From: Candidatus Gottesmanbacteria bacterium
Lineage (GTDB): Bacteria; Patescibacteria; Microgenomatia; UBA10105; UBA927
Length of the DNA stretch: 64,000 bases
Assembly: GCA_903821745.1 (NCBI GenBank)
Contig: CAIJMI010000004.1
Span: 159,920 to 223,919, forward strand
Reading direction: 5' to 3'
Part shown: in pieces, positions 8,209-16,886 of the stretch
Numbering within the stretch: position 1 is the first letter of the stretch
How the letters are laid out: each line of letters opens with the position of its first letter
Program-made: the position numbers and the translations under genes
The notes under the pieces: generated by a model
What the model was told of the DNA's origin: nothing
Databases searched by the model: none
The model's input: only the letters and a program-made list of their open reading frames with translations

Positions 8209-8999
8209 AAAAGTTTTTGTATTGCAGGGAGCATTTTAAGAGTTGCATCAACACCTAGTTGAATAGTTGGTCCCCCATGAACAGATTCCGTAATATTTTT
8301 TGGGGTTACGAGTGGTTCAATAACAATATCTGCGGATTTTACATTCTCTTTAGCAAGGCTGTACCGTAAGCTATTCATTGTTGACCACGCAATAGATAAT
8401 GCTGATGGCTGATTTTGTTGTTGATTTGCTTCTTTGTTGATAAGATGCGCATCACAGCTCACTGCAATGATGATATCAGCGCCCATCTTTTTGACAACTC
8501 GTACTGGAACGGGTAATGAAGTTCCTCCATCCATTAAATAAGCGTTGCCAATTTTAATAGGCTGAAAAAGTAAAGGAACGGAACTACTTGCTCGCATCGC
8601 AGTAAGGAGGTCTCCATGAGTGATGATAACAGGTTCACCAGTTGCAATATCCGTAGCAACTGCAGCAAAGGGAGTTACAAGAGATTCTATGGTTCGTTTA
8701 CCTATATAATGTTGTAAAAACTCAATTGCGCGTTGCCCTTTGTTAATACCTGAAGAGAACGCTGCATCTGTGAGAATCCAAGCTAAATCTCGATATCCAA
8801 ATGCTTCAACGATTGTTTCAATTTTGCCAATATCCTGAAGCGCTATAAAGGAGCCACCAATAACAGAACCTGCACTGGTTCCTGCAATAATATCGATGGG
8901 AATATGATGTGCAAGTAGTGTTTTGATAACGCCAATATGGACAAGTCCGCGTACACCACCACTTCCCAAGGCTAACCCCACTTTTTTTTGTTTTGCCAT
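8205..8999 (-). CDS. Patatin-like phospholipase (RssA/NTE type)
   Basis: A 264-residue serine acyl hydrolase. The Ser-Asp dyad is visible as GTSAG near residue 42 and DGG in LMDGGTSLPVPV. The glycine-rich oxyanion segment GSGGVRGLVHIG lies at the N-terminus. It should cleave acyl chains from phospholipids or related esters in the cytoplasm or at the membrane. TATACT on the minus strand at 9011-9006 ends six bases before the ATG, giving a leaderless mRNA. It is divergent from a surface-protein gene and translationally coupled to the methyltransferase downstream. Confidence 0.88.
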   Translation of the reverse strand: MAKQKKVGLALGSGGVRGLVHIGVIKTLLAHHIPIDIIAGTSAGSVIGGSFIALQDIGKIETIVEAFGYRDLAWILTDAAFSSGINKGQRAIEFLQHYIGKRTIESLVTPFAAVATDIATGEPVIITHGDLLTAMRASSSVPLLFQPIKIGNAYLMDGGTSLPVPVRVVKKMGADIIIAVSCDAHLINKEANQQQNQPSALSIAWSTMNSLRYSLAKENVKSADIVIEPLVTPKNITESVHGGPTIQLGVDATLKMLPAIQKLL

Positions 9000-9005
9000 A
9001 TTGAT

Positions 9006-9046
9006 AGTATAACAATTTGTACGAGGTATATCGATTGAACTATACT
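9006..9046. promoter_or_regulatory. Divergent promoters for patatin and surface-protein genes
   Basis: On the minus strand TATACT (9011-9006) serves the patatin gene with a six-base gap to ATG. On the plus strand TTGTAC (9017-9022) and TATACT (9041-9046), 18 bases apart, serve the gene starting at 9056. The plus-strand -35 coincides with an in-frame TTG, which is therefore unlikely to be a start codon. Confidence 0.6.
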
Positions 9047-9055
9047 CGAATTATT

Positions 9056-9457
9056 ATGAAACATATATTGGTCCTTTTTCTTATCATATGTGGTATATTG
9101 TGGATGGTAACAACTCCAATTATTGCACTTAATCCAGGGGATATTGTTCCTATACAACAGAATATTCAGTTAACCCTGCTAACAAATACGCCCACTCCAA
9201 CAATCACAACATTTCCACCAATTAAAAAACTTCCGATAGATATTCAATTAGTTATAACGAATACACCAACACTTACGGTTACACCAACGATTGGTGTAAC
9301 ACCTACAACAACGGCTGTGGCAAGCCCGACGTTAACAACATCTCGTACGGAAAACCAAATTACGAAAAATGAGGCAACGGATACAGCAACAAAAACAGTG
9401 TCTTCAAAAGACAAAATATTAGTAGAAATAATGGTCGTCTTGGTTATTTTATCATGA
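9056..9457 (+). CDS. Thr/Pro-rich surface protein with probably frameshifted C-terminal anchor
   Basis: The product starts with a signal peptide (MKHILVLFLIICGILWMV), continues with a Thr/Pro-rich exported region (TNTPTPTITTFPPIKK, TPTLTVTPTIGVTPTTTA) and ends in a hydrophobic stretch, EIMVVLVIL, where the frame stops at 9457. In the next frame the DNA continues IAIGWPKIKAWLHKKTE to a stop at 9508-9510. This is exactly the basic cytoplasmic tail expected after a membrane helix, and one extra T in the run at 9447-9450 would join the two. The intact gene is probably 9056-9510. It is likely a wall-spanning anchored protein of unknown role. Confidence 0.6.
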   Translation: MKHILVLFLIICGILWMVTTPIIALNPGDIVPIQQNIQLTLLTNTPTPTITTFPPIKKLPIDIQLVITNTPTLTVTPTIGVTPTTTAVASPTLTTSRTENQITKNEATDTATKTVSSKDKILVEIMVVLVILS

Positions 9458-9514
9458 TAGCAATAGGTTGGCCAAAGATAAAAGCATGGCTTCATAAAAA
9501 AACGGAATAATAAT

Positions 9515-10288
9515 TTATCGAAGAATAAAGCAAAAGAAGAGTCCTGCGAGAGTAATCCTGTAGAGGGCAAATGGTAAAAATGTATGCTGCTTTACAAATT
9601 GAAGAAATAGTTTTATTGCAAATAACGCTGTTATAAACGCGGTGACTAATCCAATAAGCAGAATGGGAATAGTTGTTGTATTAAAAGCGAATGGCGTTTT
9701 AATGATATCAAGTCCGACAGCAGCGACCATGGTGGGAATGGCAAGAAGAAAAGAAAATTCAACAGCAATTTCTCGAGATAACCCGGAAATTAGACCGGAA
9801 AATATTGACGCTGCTGATCGTGATACGCCTGGAACCATGGAAAGAGTCTGTCCAAGACCGATAGCCATAGCCTGCATAGGTGTAATGCCTTCGAGGGTGG
9901 TGGTCTTTGCTGGACGATTTTTTACGAACTGTTCCATGAGTAAAAATGCAATTCCTCCAATGGTAAGAGACCAAACGACAATAAATGCGTTTCCCAGAAG
10001 AAAATGTTTTACTATTTTATATAAGAGATATCCGATAATACCGGTCGGAATAAATGCATAAAGAAGCGGTTTCCAAAGAAATTGTTTAGATAGTAACGTA
10101 TGTATATATGAAACTACAACGGCGGCGATAGCGCCGAGTTGGATAATAATTTCAAATGACGTAAGAAAATCTGTTTGAGGAATGGAAAGAAGTTTTCCTG
10201 CAAGAATCATATGACCTGTTGAGGAGATTGGTAAAAACTCTGTGATTCCCTCGATAAGTCCAAGAAGGAGTGCATGAGTGATGTTCAT
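9515..10288 (-). CDS. uppP: Undecaprenyl-diphosphatase
   Basis: A 257-residue polytopic membrane phosphatase that recycles undecaprenyl diphosphate to the monophosphate carrier used in peptidoglycan and glycan assembly. Family motifs are present: the N-terminal LLGLIEGITEFLPISSTGHM (catalytic glutamates and STGH) and the second half-site MVPGVSRSAASIFSGL (PGxSRS). Length and hydrophobicity pattern are normal for BacA/UppP. It fits with the PBPs, the LCP protein and the WecA-like transferase elsewhere in the window. A ferredoxin gene lies five bases upstream on the same strand. Confidence 0.95.
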   Translation of the reverse strand: MNITHALLLGLIEGITEFLPISSTGHMILAGKLLSIPQTDFLTSFEIIIQLGAIAAVVVSYIHTLLSKQFLWKPLLYAFIPTGIIGYLLYKIVKHFLLGNAFIVVWSLTIGGIAFLLMEQFVKNRPAKTTTLEGITPMQAMAIGLGQTLSMVPGVSRSAASIFSGLISGLSREIAVEFSFLLAIPTMVAAVGLDIIKTPFAFNTTTIPILLIGLVTAFITALFAIKLFLQFVKQHTFLPFALYRITLAGLFFCFILR

Positions 10289-10293
10289 AAAAA

Positions 10294-10488
10294 TTATTTC
10301 GCTATTTCGATAACGTTATTTGGACAAGCAGCAGCAGCTTCAGTCGCAAGTTTTTTGTCTTCTTCGGTATACGTAGTATCTTCTCTTTTCAGAGTAACGA
10401 TTCCTGTATAAAGGGAAAAAAGTTCTGGTGCGATTGATGCACACATACCGCAGGATAAACATTTTTCCGTGTGAATTGTAATTTTCAT
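10294..10488 (-). CDS. Single-cluster [4Fe-4S] ferredoxin
   Basis: A 64-residue electron carrier. Three cluster cysteines lie in CLSCGMCASIAPELF (CxxCxxC) and the fourth in AAAACPNNVIEI, the pattern of monocluster ferredoxins; the second cluster motif is absent. AAGGAG lies six bases before the ATG. It is followed five bases later by uppP, which gives no functional hint, and no oxidoreductase partner is in the window. Confidence 0.9.
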   Translation of the reverse strand: MKITIHTEKCLSCGMCASIAPELFSLYTGIVTLKREDTTYTEEDKKLATEAAAACPNNVIEIAK

Positions 10489-10497
10489 AAAATCTCC

Positions 10498-10914
10498 TTA
10501 TATCTTAATTTTGTACCGCTTAATATTTGTCGCTCCGTTTGTCAGTTGAGAAGTAATGGTGAGTGTTGCGCCAGTTATGTTGTAATGCGGGGTACAGACA
10601 CCCTTACTGCATGTTCCAAAATATAAGTCTCTGGAATCAGATATTAAACCCGTTGTTTGTACTGTTCCCATGACACCTTGCGCGACGCCATTTGCCATGT
10701 AGCTTAACTCATAAGAAACTTTTTTTACTGTTCCTAAATTTTGAAATGTAACAATAACACTATTGGTTAGACGGGATAATTTTGCTGATGAATAAGAGAC
10801 TGAAGGTGTACTCGCTGGTCCAATTTTTTTTACCCGTAATTTTGCAGCACATACTGGAGATGCAAAAAGAAGTAAAAATACAATAGCAAATATGATCTGA
10901 CTGGCGCATTTCAT
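10498..10914 (-). CDS. Secreted beta-rich hypothetical protein
   Basis: A 138-residue exported protein with signal peptide IIFAIVFLLLFASPVCAA. The mature part resembles a small immunoglobulin-like or CARDB-type beta sandwich (VIVTFQNLGTVKKVSYELSY, TGATLTITSQLTNG) with a possible disulfide between the two cysteines in GTCSKGVC. No known family is certain. TATAAT on the minus strand (10927-10922) ends seven bases before the ATG, giving a leaderless mRNA. It is divergent from the membrane-anchored gene at 10962. Confidence 0.6.
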   Translation of the reverse strand: MKCASQIIFAIVFLLLFASPVCAAKLRVKKIGPASTPSVSYSSAKLSRLTNSVIVTFQNLGTVKKVSYELSYMANGVAQGVMGTVQTTGLISDSRDLYFGTCSKGVCTPHYNITGATLTITSQLTNGATNIKRYKIKI

Positions 10915-10961
10915 ATGTCGTATTATATACCCGAGGTGTGAAATTTGGTAGAATAAGGGAG

Positions 10962-11576
10962 ATGAAAAGGAAAATAATTATTGTAGGAGCAATCATTGCA
11001 ATAGTTTTGATCGGAAGCGGTGTTTATATGTTTCGTGATAAACTTTTTAAAAAACAGAATCCTAGTGTTTTACAAGTGGTTAAGGAGGAAAAGATAGAAA
11101 TGGTGACATGGGATGACCCTGCGGGATTTTCTTTTCAATATCCCAAAGAAATCACTATAAATAAACATGATGAAGATATGGAAAATTATGCTCATCTTGA
11201 ACTAACGGTCTCGTCTCACACAGGGCGATTGATCATATGGGCAAAAGATACGACATATAGTGATATTGCTACATGGATAAAAAAAGACGTGACACTAAAA
11301 GATGCGGTAGTCATCGATACAATCATCGGCGGAAAACCAGCAAAAAAAATTATTCTTACGACACCAGCAAAAAAATTGATAGCAGGCACCGTTGATGATC
11401 AAATATTATTTACCATTGAAGCAGAGCTAGCAGAAGGTGATCTATATTGGCAAAAAATATATGATTCTATAGTTCAAAGTTTTACGTTTACATCTACTTC
11501 AGGCAATGATAGCACTGCGGAATCTTTCGTCGAAGACACAGGTCCTGTCGTTGATGAAGAGGAAGTGTTAGAATAA
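10962..11576 (+). CDS. Membrane-anchored extracytoplasmic protein, PsbP-like fold possible
   Basis: A 204-residue protein with a short basic N-terminus, one membrane helix (IIIVGAIIAIVLIGSGVYMF) and an external domain. The segment WDDPAGFSFQYPKEITI and the closing WQKIYDSIVQSFTF resemble PsbP/DUF1795-type domains found in many small-genome bacteria, a tentative call. The acidic C-terminal tail ends DEEEVLE. An in-frame GTG at 10938 is rejected because TGG-TAGAAT (extended -10 ending at 10954) lies between it and the ATG at 10962. An RRM gene follows 23 bases later. Confidence 0.6.
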   Translation: MKRKIIIVGAIIAIVLIGSGVYMFRDKLFKKQNPSVLQVVKEEKIEMVTWDDPAGFSFQYPKEITINKHDEDMENYAHLELTVSSHTGRLIIWAKDTTYSDIATWIKKDVTLKDAVVIDTIIGGKPAKKIILTTPAKKLIAGTVDDQILFTIEAELAEGDLYWQKIYDSIVQSFTFTSTSGNDSTAESFVEDTGPVVDEEEVLE

Positions 11577-11599
11577 TTCCTTGAAAGGAAAATAAGGTT

Positions 11600-11851
11600 A
11601 TGAATCTTTTTATTGGAAATTTACCATATACAATGGATAGCACCAAACTTGCTGACGTTTTTGGCCAAGCGGGAAAAATTATATCCGCAAAAGTGATAGC
11701 AGATAAATATTCAGGAAGATCACGAGGATTTGGATTCGTCGAGATGAGTTCGGAAGAAGAAACCAAAAAAGCAATTGAACTGTTCAATGGAACTGCTGTT
11801 GATGGAAGACCACTTGTTGTGAATGTCGCAAAAACCTCAAATAAAGAATGA
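11600..11851 (+). CDS. RRM-domain RNA-binding protein
   Basis: An 83-residue protein that is a single RNA recognition motif. RNP2 is LFIGNL (3-8) and RNP1 is RGFGFVEM (42-49), with the aromatic residues that stack on RNA bases. Like cyanobacterial Rbp and other bacterial one-domain RRM proteins, it should bind single-stranded RNA; its targets are unknown. It is convergent with the PBP gene, the stop codons being five bases apart. Confidence 0.93.
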   Translation: MNLFIGNLPYTMDSTKLADVFGQAGKIISAKVIADKYSGRSRGFGFVEMSSEEETKKAIELFNGTAVDGRPLVVNVAKTSNKE

Positions 11852-11856
11852 TGAAG

Positions 11857-13866
11857 TTAGGGTGCAGGAGTTGGAGTTGGTGTTGGTAACGCTTGACATC
11901 GTCCACCTCTAGGTTCAGTTCCTCGTATAAAATATTCTGGTCTACCAAAATAACAGGGGATGGACACTATGGTTTCACTCCGTTCAGGAATTTCGTCCTG
12001 TTTATCTTTAAGAATTTCAACCATAATATCATGCCAGATCGGCGCTGCACCAGTGATACCGGAGGAAAGGTATGGATTCATTGGTGTATTGTCATTATTT
12101 CCTACCCAAACAGTTGTAACGTACGAAGGAGTATATCCAATGGTCCAATTATCGCGCTTGTCATTGGTTGTACCGGTTTTTACGGACACTGTTTTTCCTG
12201 GAATAACGAGTTCTGAATTCGGTCCAAACGCGTTCGTTCTCGCAACATTATCGCTGAGAATATTTCCCATAATCCAAGAAACATCTGGTTTTATTGCCTG
12301 TACCCCGAGTTGTGGGGAATTTCGTTCATACACTTTGCCGGTGTAGTCGGTTACTTCCAATATTGGAATGAGATCTTGCCGTATGCCGTTATTTGCAAGT
12401 GTTCCGAATACTTTTGCCATATCAAGCATCGTGACATCTGCTCCGCCTAGAGTGATGGATAAACCGTAATTGGATGCATCGGCCCAGGATTCAATTCCCA
12501 TTGCTTTTCCTTTCGAAAAAATTGCCGTAACGCCGAGTTTTGCTGCAAGTTTTACAGCAGGAATATTATAAGAATTTGCGAGTGCATAGCGAAGCGGTGT
12601 CGCCCCATGAAATTTTCCATCATAGTTAACAGGCATATATGCAGGGTTATTTGGAATGGTATATGAAACAGGTGAGTCATCAAGAATAGAAGCTGTGGTA
12701 AATCCGTTTTCAAGTGCAAGTGCATAGGTAACAACTTTAATGGAGGATCCAGGTTGACGAAGTGCTGTGGTGACATTAACATTGCCGTCATGTTCATTGT
12801 CAAAGTAGTTTTTGCTTCCAACCATTGCAAGGATTTCACCATTTTTAGGATTGGTAACAAGAGCTGCACCATTCCCAACTTGTAAATTAGAAAGAGCATC
12901 AACATTTGAAGTGACGATATCTTGGACTTTTTCTTGAAGCGTCACATCGAGAGATGTGATAACACGAAGACCTCCATGTTCCACACGTCTTGCACCATAC
13001 CGTTTTTCCAATATGTCCTTAATATACATAACGAAATGCGGAGCACGTATAGAAACGTTTGGTGTAGCAAAATGAATGGTTTCTGTATATGCTACCTGCG
13101 CTTCATCTTTGGTAATATATCCATCTTCCACCATGCGTCGAAGTACTTCTGCCTGGCGGTCAAATGCCTTTTGAGGGTTTGCTCCAAAAGGAGAATAATC
13201 TGTTGGCGCGGCAGGAAGACCGGCAAGTAAGGCAATTTCACCAAGTGATAATTCAGACAGAGGTTTATTAAAGTATGTTTGACTTGCTGAATCTACGCCC
13301 CAAGCTGTACCCCCATATGGGACTTGGTTTAAATACATTTCGAGGATTTCATCTTTTGAATACATACGTTCAGCCCAGTACGCCAAAATAATTTCTTTAA
13401 TTTTTCGAGTTATGGAGATTTCCGGCGAAAGGAGTGCTGATTTAATTAGTTGTTGGGTAATCGTGGAACCGCCTTGTATGTGATGATTGAATAGTGTTTC
13501 TGTTGCAGCTCGGCTTATTCCTTTTAGCGAAAAACCATTGTGTTTATAAAAATCTCTATCTTCGATAGCGATGGTTGCTTGTCGAAGCCGTTTTGGGATT
13601 TGTGCGAGAGGAATGGGTGTTCGGTTTTGGTCTGCATAGATTTCATAGAGAAGCGCCCCATTTCTGTCGAGAATTTTTGTTGACACCTCGAGATCTCTTC
13701 TGGAAAGCATGGTTGGATTTGGAAGGCTTCGAAGCCATTGATAAGTGATATACGGAAGAAAAACACAAACAATCGTTATCAGCATCCCTAAAAAAAAAGA
13801 TTTCAAGCTAAAACTTGAAATATCCATTCGGGCACGCGTTAAAATACGGGCAATAGGTGTTTTCAT
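11857..13866 (-). CDS. Class A penicillin-binding protein (PBP1A family)
   Basis: A bifunctional peptidoglycan synthase of about 669 residues with a short cytoplasmic segment and one membrane helix. The GT51 glycosyltransferase has EDRDFYKHNG and QGGSTITQQL. The transpeptidase has SSIK (active S374), SYN in NSYNIPAVK and KTGT at 563-566. The tail is Pro/Thr-rich (PTPTPTPAP) and lacks extra domains. The start at 13866 is chosen because MKTPIARI aligns with MKTQIKKF of the paralogue upstream. An in-frame ATG at 13953 follows TGA-TATAAC (13973-13965, minus strand) and would add 29 residues, so it remains possible. It is the second of two tandem PBPs. Confidence 0.93.
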   Translation of the reverse strand: MKTPIARILTRARMDISSFSLKSFFLGMLITIVCVFLPYITYQWLRSLPNPTMLSRRDLEVSTKILDRNGALLYEIYADQNRTPIPLAQIPKRLRQATIAIEDRDFYKHNGFSLKGISRAATETLFNHHIQGGSTITQQLIKSALLSPEISITRKIKEIILAYWAERMYSKDEILEMYLNQVPYGGTAWGVDSASQTYFNKPLSELSLGEIALLAGLPAAPTDYSPFGANPQKAFDRQAEVLRRMVEDGYITKDEAQVAYTETIHFATPNVSIRAPHFVMYIKDILEKRYGARRVEHGGLRVITSLDVTLQEKVQDIVTSNVDALSNLQVGNGAALVTNPKNGEILAMVGSKNYFDNEHDGNVNVTTALRQPGSSIKVVTYALALENGFTTASILDDSPVSYTIPNNPAYMPVNYDGKFHGATPLRYALANSYNIPAVKLAAKLGVTAIFSKGKAMGIESWADASNYGLSITLGGADVTMLDMAKVFGTLANNGIRQDLIPILEVTDYTGKVYERNSPQLGVQAIKPDVSWIMGNILSDNVARTNAFGPNSELVIPGKTVSVKTGTTNDKRDNWTIGYTPSYVTTVWVGNNDNTPMNPYLSSGITGAAPIWHDIMVEILKDKQDEIPERSETIVSIPCYFGRPEYFIRGTEPRGGRCQALPTPTPTPAP

Positions 13867-14018
13867 GATGCAAAAAAAATTAGGAAACAAAGAACAAAGA
13901 GAAGAAATAAAGAGTTTAAAAGGATTTTTTTCGGGAGCGTGCAAACGGGCCATATTATTCTTGAGTTATATCATAGGGGCAAAAAAAAACAAGAAGGTAA
14001 TTTGAGTATCTTATAATA

Positions 14019-16211
14019 TTATTTTACGAAAACTGCTTTATTATCTGCGTGCTGACAGTCAATGCAATAGGTCGACATGGCATCTTTCAGTATTTGTTTT
14101 TCTTTTACCTCCGTGTTATCTGTAACTCCAGGAGCAGCCAAATCGCCGGTTGTCTTATCAAGAACAACAGCTTGTTTTAAATTTTCTCGTTCTGTTGGAA
14201 CAGTACCTTTGATGAAATATTCAAATCGTGTTGCACAGCCTTTATCATCGCCATCTGAGTTTGGAGGAAGAAGCCCGGACGTTGTACAAATTTGTGCGCC
14301 AACAATCCCCTCTGGTTGCTTTGGCCATATATCTGATTTTCCAAGAAGTGCGCGTCGCATGAGTATATTCCAAATGGGCGCTGCTCCCGTGACCCCTGAA
14401 ACAAGATAACGATTCATTGGCGAATTATCATTATTTCCAACCCACGTTGCAACGAGCATATTTGGCGTATACCCAATAGTCCAGTTGTCCCGCAAGTCAT
14501 CAGTTGTTCCTGTTTTAACGGATACCGTATGTCCGGGGATAATAAGAGAGGAACTTGGGCCGAATGCATCTTGTCTGGCATTGTTATCAAGAAGAATATG
14601 GGAAATCAGAAATGTTGTTTCGGGAGATAAAACACGCGTTCCTTTTAACAAAAGTTGTGATGGGATGTCTTTGTCTAGATTTGGATCTGTATATTCATCC
14701 AAGATTTTTCCATTTCGGTCTAACACTTTGCGGATAGCAACGAGATCTTTTTTGATGCCGCCGTTTGCAAAGACACCAAATGCTGTTGCCATATCGACCA
14801 TTCGAACTTCGCCACCACCAAGAGTGAGGGACAGTCCATAATTATCCGGATTTTGTATCGTACTCAATCCAAATGCACTAGCTGATGCAACCATATCCCG
14901 AACGGTATTGATATAGAGCATTTTAACAGCAGGAATATTATAGGAATTTCCAAGTGCGAATCGAAGTTGTACAGGTCCATGGAATTTCCCGTCATAATTT
15001 TTGGGACAATACGCAGCCTGATTGGTAACCCCAAAACAAGTGGGAATATCAAGAAACATTGTTGCAGGAGTGACGAGTTTTCGTTCGATGCCGATGGCAT
15101 AATTTATAGGTTTGATTGATGAGCCAGGTTGACGGAGCGCGGTGGTGACGTTAAATCCTCCTGAAGGCGTAGCAAAATAATCAACCGATCCCACCATAGA
15201 AAGAATTTCTCCTGTAGCAGGATTGGTGATCAGTGCCGCACCATTGGTGACGTGCGTTGTTGCAAGGTCAACGACTTCTGCGGCAACGGTTGCTTGCGCA
15301 TATTCCTGGAGATCCGCATCAAGTGTGGTGTAGACTTTTAATCCACCTCGTTCCACCATTTGTTCCCCATATTTTTCAACGAGTTGTTCTTTTACATACA
15401 TAACAAAATGTGGGGCTTTAATATTGGTGGGTTTCGTAAAAACAAGTGGTGTGTTTACCGCTGACTCTTGTTGGTCTTTAGAAATATATCCATCTTCCAT
15501 CATTCGTCGAAGAACCTCTTTTTGCCGCTGGATTGCAAGATCAGGATTGTTCCCAAATGGAGAATACAATGTTGGTGCTTGGGGAAGTCCTGCAAGCAGA
15601 GCCGCTTCAGCAAGGGTCAGGTCTTTAACTGATTTCCCAAAATATTTTTCAGAAGCGGTACTTATACCCCATGCGGTCCCTCCATAGGGAACTTGATTAA
15701 GATACATTTCAAGAATTTTGTCCTTGGAGTACGCGGTTTCTACCCAATAAGATAAAATAATCTCTTTTATTTTTCTGGTGATGGTCCGTTGCGGAGTTAA
15801 CAGTGCTGATTTAACCAGTTGTTGGGTAATCGTAGATCCTCCTTGGAGTTGTTTTCCAAGAATAGTAGCTGAAATAGCACGAAGCATTCCACCAATGGGG
15901 TTAATGGCACCATGGTGATAAAAATCTTTGTCTTCAATGGAAATGGTTGCTTCCTGAACGTATTTTGGAATGTCAGAAAGCGGTACTAGGGAACGGTTTT
16001 GATCAGTAAATATGTCAAATAATAATATGCCATTTCGGTCATAAATTTTGGTTGCAAGAGGAACGTCATACACGCCAAGTTTAGTTGGTGATGGGAGGTC
16101 TTTTAAGATTGTAAAATATCCGACCAAAATAAATGTGAGCGGAAGGAGCCAAAATGCATATGCACGATGGCACCAAAGAGTCCGGATAAATTTTTTAATC
16201 TGTGTCTTCAT
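14019..16211 (-). CDS. Class A penicillin-binding protein (PBP1A family), second paralogue
   Basis: A 730-residue bifunctional glycosyltransferase/transpeptidase that polymerises lipid II and crosslinks peptidoglycan outside the membrane. GT51 motifs are EDKDFYHHGA and QGGSTITQQLV. Transpeptidase motifs are SSIK (S364), SYN in GNSYNIPAVK and KTGT (566-569). Compared with its neighbour it has a longer C-terminal extension with several cysteines (ending TYCIDCQHADNKAVFVK) and no known domain. The ATG at 16211 lies nine bases after a minus-strand TATAAT that is half of a palindromic bidirectional promoter; longer in-frame starts lie upstream of that promoter and are rejected. Confidence 0.94.
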   Translation of the reverse strand: MKTQIKKFIRTLWCHRAYAFWLLPLTFILVGYFTILKDLPSPTKLGVYDVPLATKIYDRNGILLFDIFTDQNRSLVPLSDIPKYVQEATISIEDKDFYHHGAINPIGGMLRAISATILGKQLQGGSTITQQLVKSALLTPQRTITRKIKEIILSYWVETAYSKDKILEMYLNQVPYGGTAWGISTASEKYFGKSVKDLTLAEAALLAGLPQAPTLYSPFGNNPDLAIQRQKEVLRRMMEDGYISKDQQESAVNTPLVFTKPTNIKAPHFVMYVKEQLVEKYGEQMVERGGLKVYTTLDADLQEYAQATVAAEVVDLATTHVTNGAALITNPATGEILSMVGSVDYFATPSGGFNVTTALRQPGSSIKPINYAIGIERKLVTPATMFLDIPTCFGVTNQAAYCPKNYDGKFHGPVQLRFALGNSYNIPAVKMLYINTVRDMVASASAFGLSTIQNPDNYGLSLTLGGGEVRMVDMATAFGVFANGGIKKDLVAIRKVLDRNGKILDEYTDPNLDKDIPSQLLLKGTRVLSPETTFLISHILLDNNARQDAFGPSSSLIIPGHTVSVKTGTTDDLRDNWTIGYTPNMLVATWVGNNDNSPMNRYLVSGVTGAAPIWNILMRRALLGKSDIWPKQPEGIVGAQICTTSGLLPPNSDGDDKGCATRFEYFIKGTVPTERENLKQAVVLDKTTGDLAAPGVTDNTEVKEKQILKDAMSTYCIDCQHADNKAVFVK

Positions 16212-16216
16212 TGTCT

Positions 16217-16232
16217 TTCTATTATAATAGAA
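16217..16232. promoter_or_regulatory. Palindromic bidirectional promoter
   Basis: TTCTATTATAATAGAA is a perfect 16-base palindrome that carries TATAAT on both strands (plus 16223-16228, minus 16226-16221). The minus-strand copy is nine bases from the PBP start at 16211 and the plus-strand copy 15 bases from the ATG at 16244. One AT-rich element therefore appears to drive both divergent genes. Confidence 0.65.
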
Positions 16233-16243
16233 GAGACAAAAAA

Positions 16244-16876
16244 ATGTGTATGGATACAGCAATGTGTGTTTCCTCTTGGGCGTTTCTTCCTGATAAACAG
16301 GAAAAACAGACCTATCTTGTTTCAGAATTTCAGTCTGAATTTTTTTCTTTTGTCTATGGCGCATCCTTAAACTATGGATATATTGCTGCAAAGGTCGCTG
16401 CAGATACAACAATATGGGGATATCAAGAAATTCGACGTCGTCAGTGTTATTGGTTGGACAAGAAAAAATTAATGGAACGCATTATTCGGACAACAAATAT
16501 TTCCCTGTGGCAAAAACATAAAGATAAATTGTATCAAAAAGGATTATGGGTAGATGGAGTATGCTGTATTTTAGGAGAAAAAACTGCATGGATTGGACTA
16601 TTTGGTGAAGCAAGTGTTGTAGAAATTCGTAAAAGTGGTGAAGAACGGAGTATGGGAACAATTAATGAAGATGGAGAAAACTCAAGGAAAAAACTTGGAG
16701 CGGATCGATATAGTATTGATATACAAATTGCGTCGTTTCCTTTTGAACAAGGGGATACATTTCTCTTTGCGATTGGAAAAAGTGCATCATATTCAAATGA
16801 ATTACTCCATTTACTTTTCCAAGAGAAGGAAATAAATAAAGAGGGAGATGGAGTATTTTTTCTAAAACACATATAG
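16244..16876 (+). CDS. Hypothetical protein, possibly a degenerate PP2C-like fold
   Basis: A 210-residue soluble protein that I do not recognise with certainty. The central segment (DGVCCILGEKTAWIGLFGEA, then RKSGEERSMGTINEDGEN) followed by QGDTFLFAIGKSASYSNELL recalls the layout of PP2C/SpoIIE-type phosphatases, in which a Ser/Thr phosphatase fold ends in GDxxLLxSDG. The metal-binding aspartates are not all present, so catalysis is doubtful. Either ATG at 16244 or 16250 could be used. It is expressed divergently from a PBP gene through a shared promoter and stops ten bases before pgk. Confidence 0.5.
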   Translation: MCMDTAMCVSSWAFLPDKQEKQTYLVSEFQSEFFSFVYGASLNYGYIAAKVAADTTIWGYQEIRRRQCYWLDKKKLMERIIRTTNISLWQKHKDKLYQKGLWVDGVCCILGEKTAWIGLFGEASVVEIRKSGEERSMGTINEDGENSRKKLGADRYSIDIQIASFPFEQGDTFLFAIGKSASYSNELLHLLFQEKEINKEGDGVFFLKHI

Positions 16877-16886
16877 TAGTAGATAT

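Noticed and set aside
11893..12346. Plus-strand open frames inside the first PBP gene
   Set aside because: They lie entirely within strongly supported coding sequence of the opposite strand and show no domain or promoter.
13745..14005. Plus-strand 86-codon frame between the two PBP genes
   Set aside because: It mostly overlaps the N-terminal coding part of the PBP gene, is Lys-rich, and has no promoter or ribosome-binding site.
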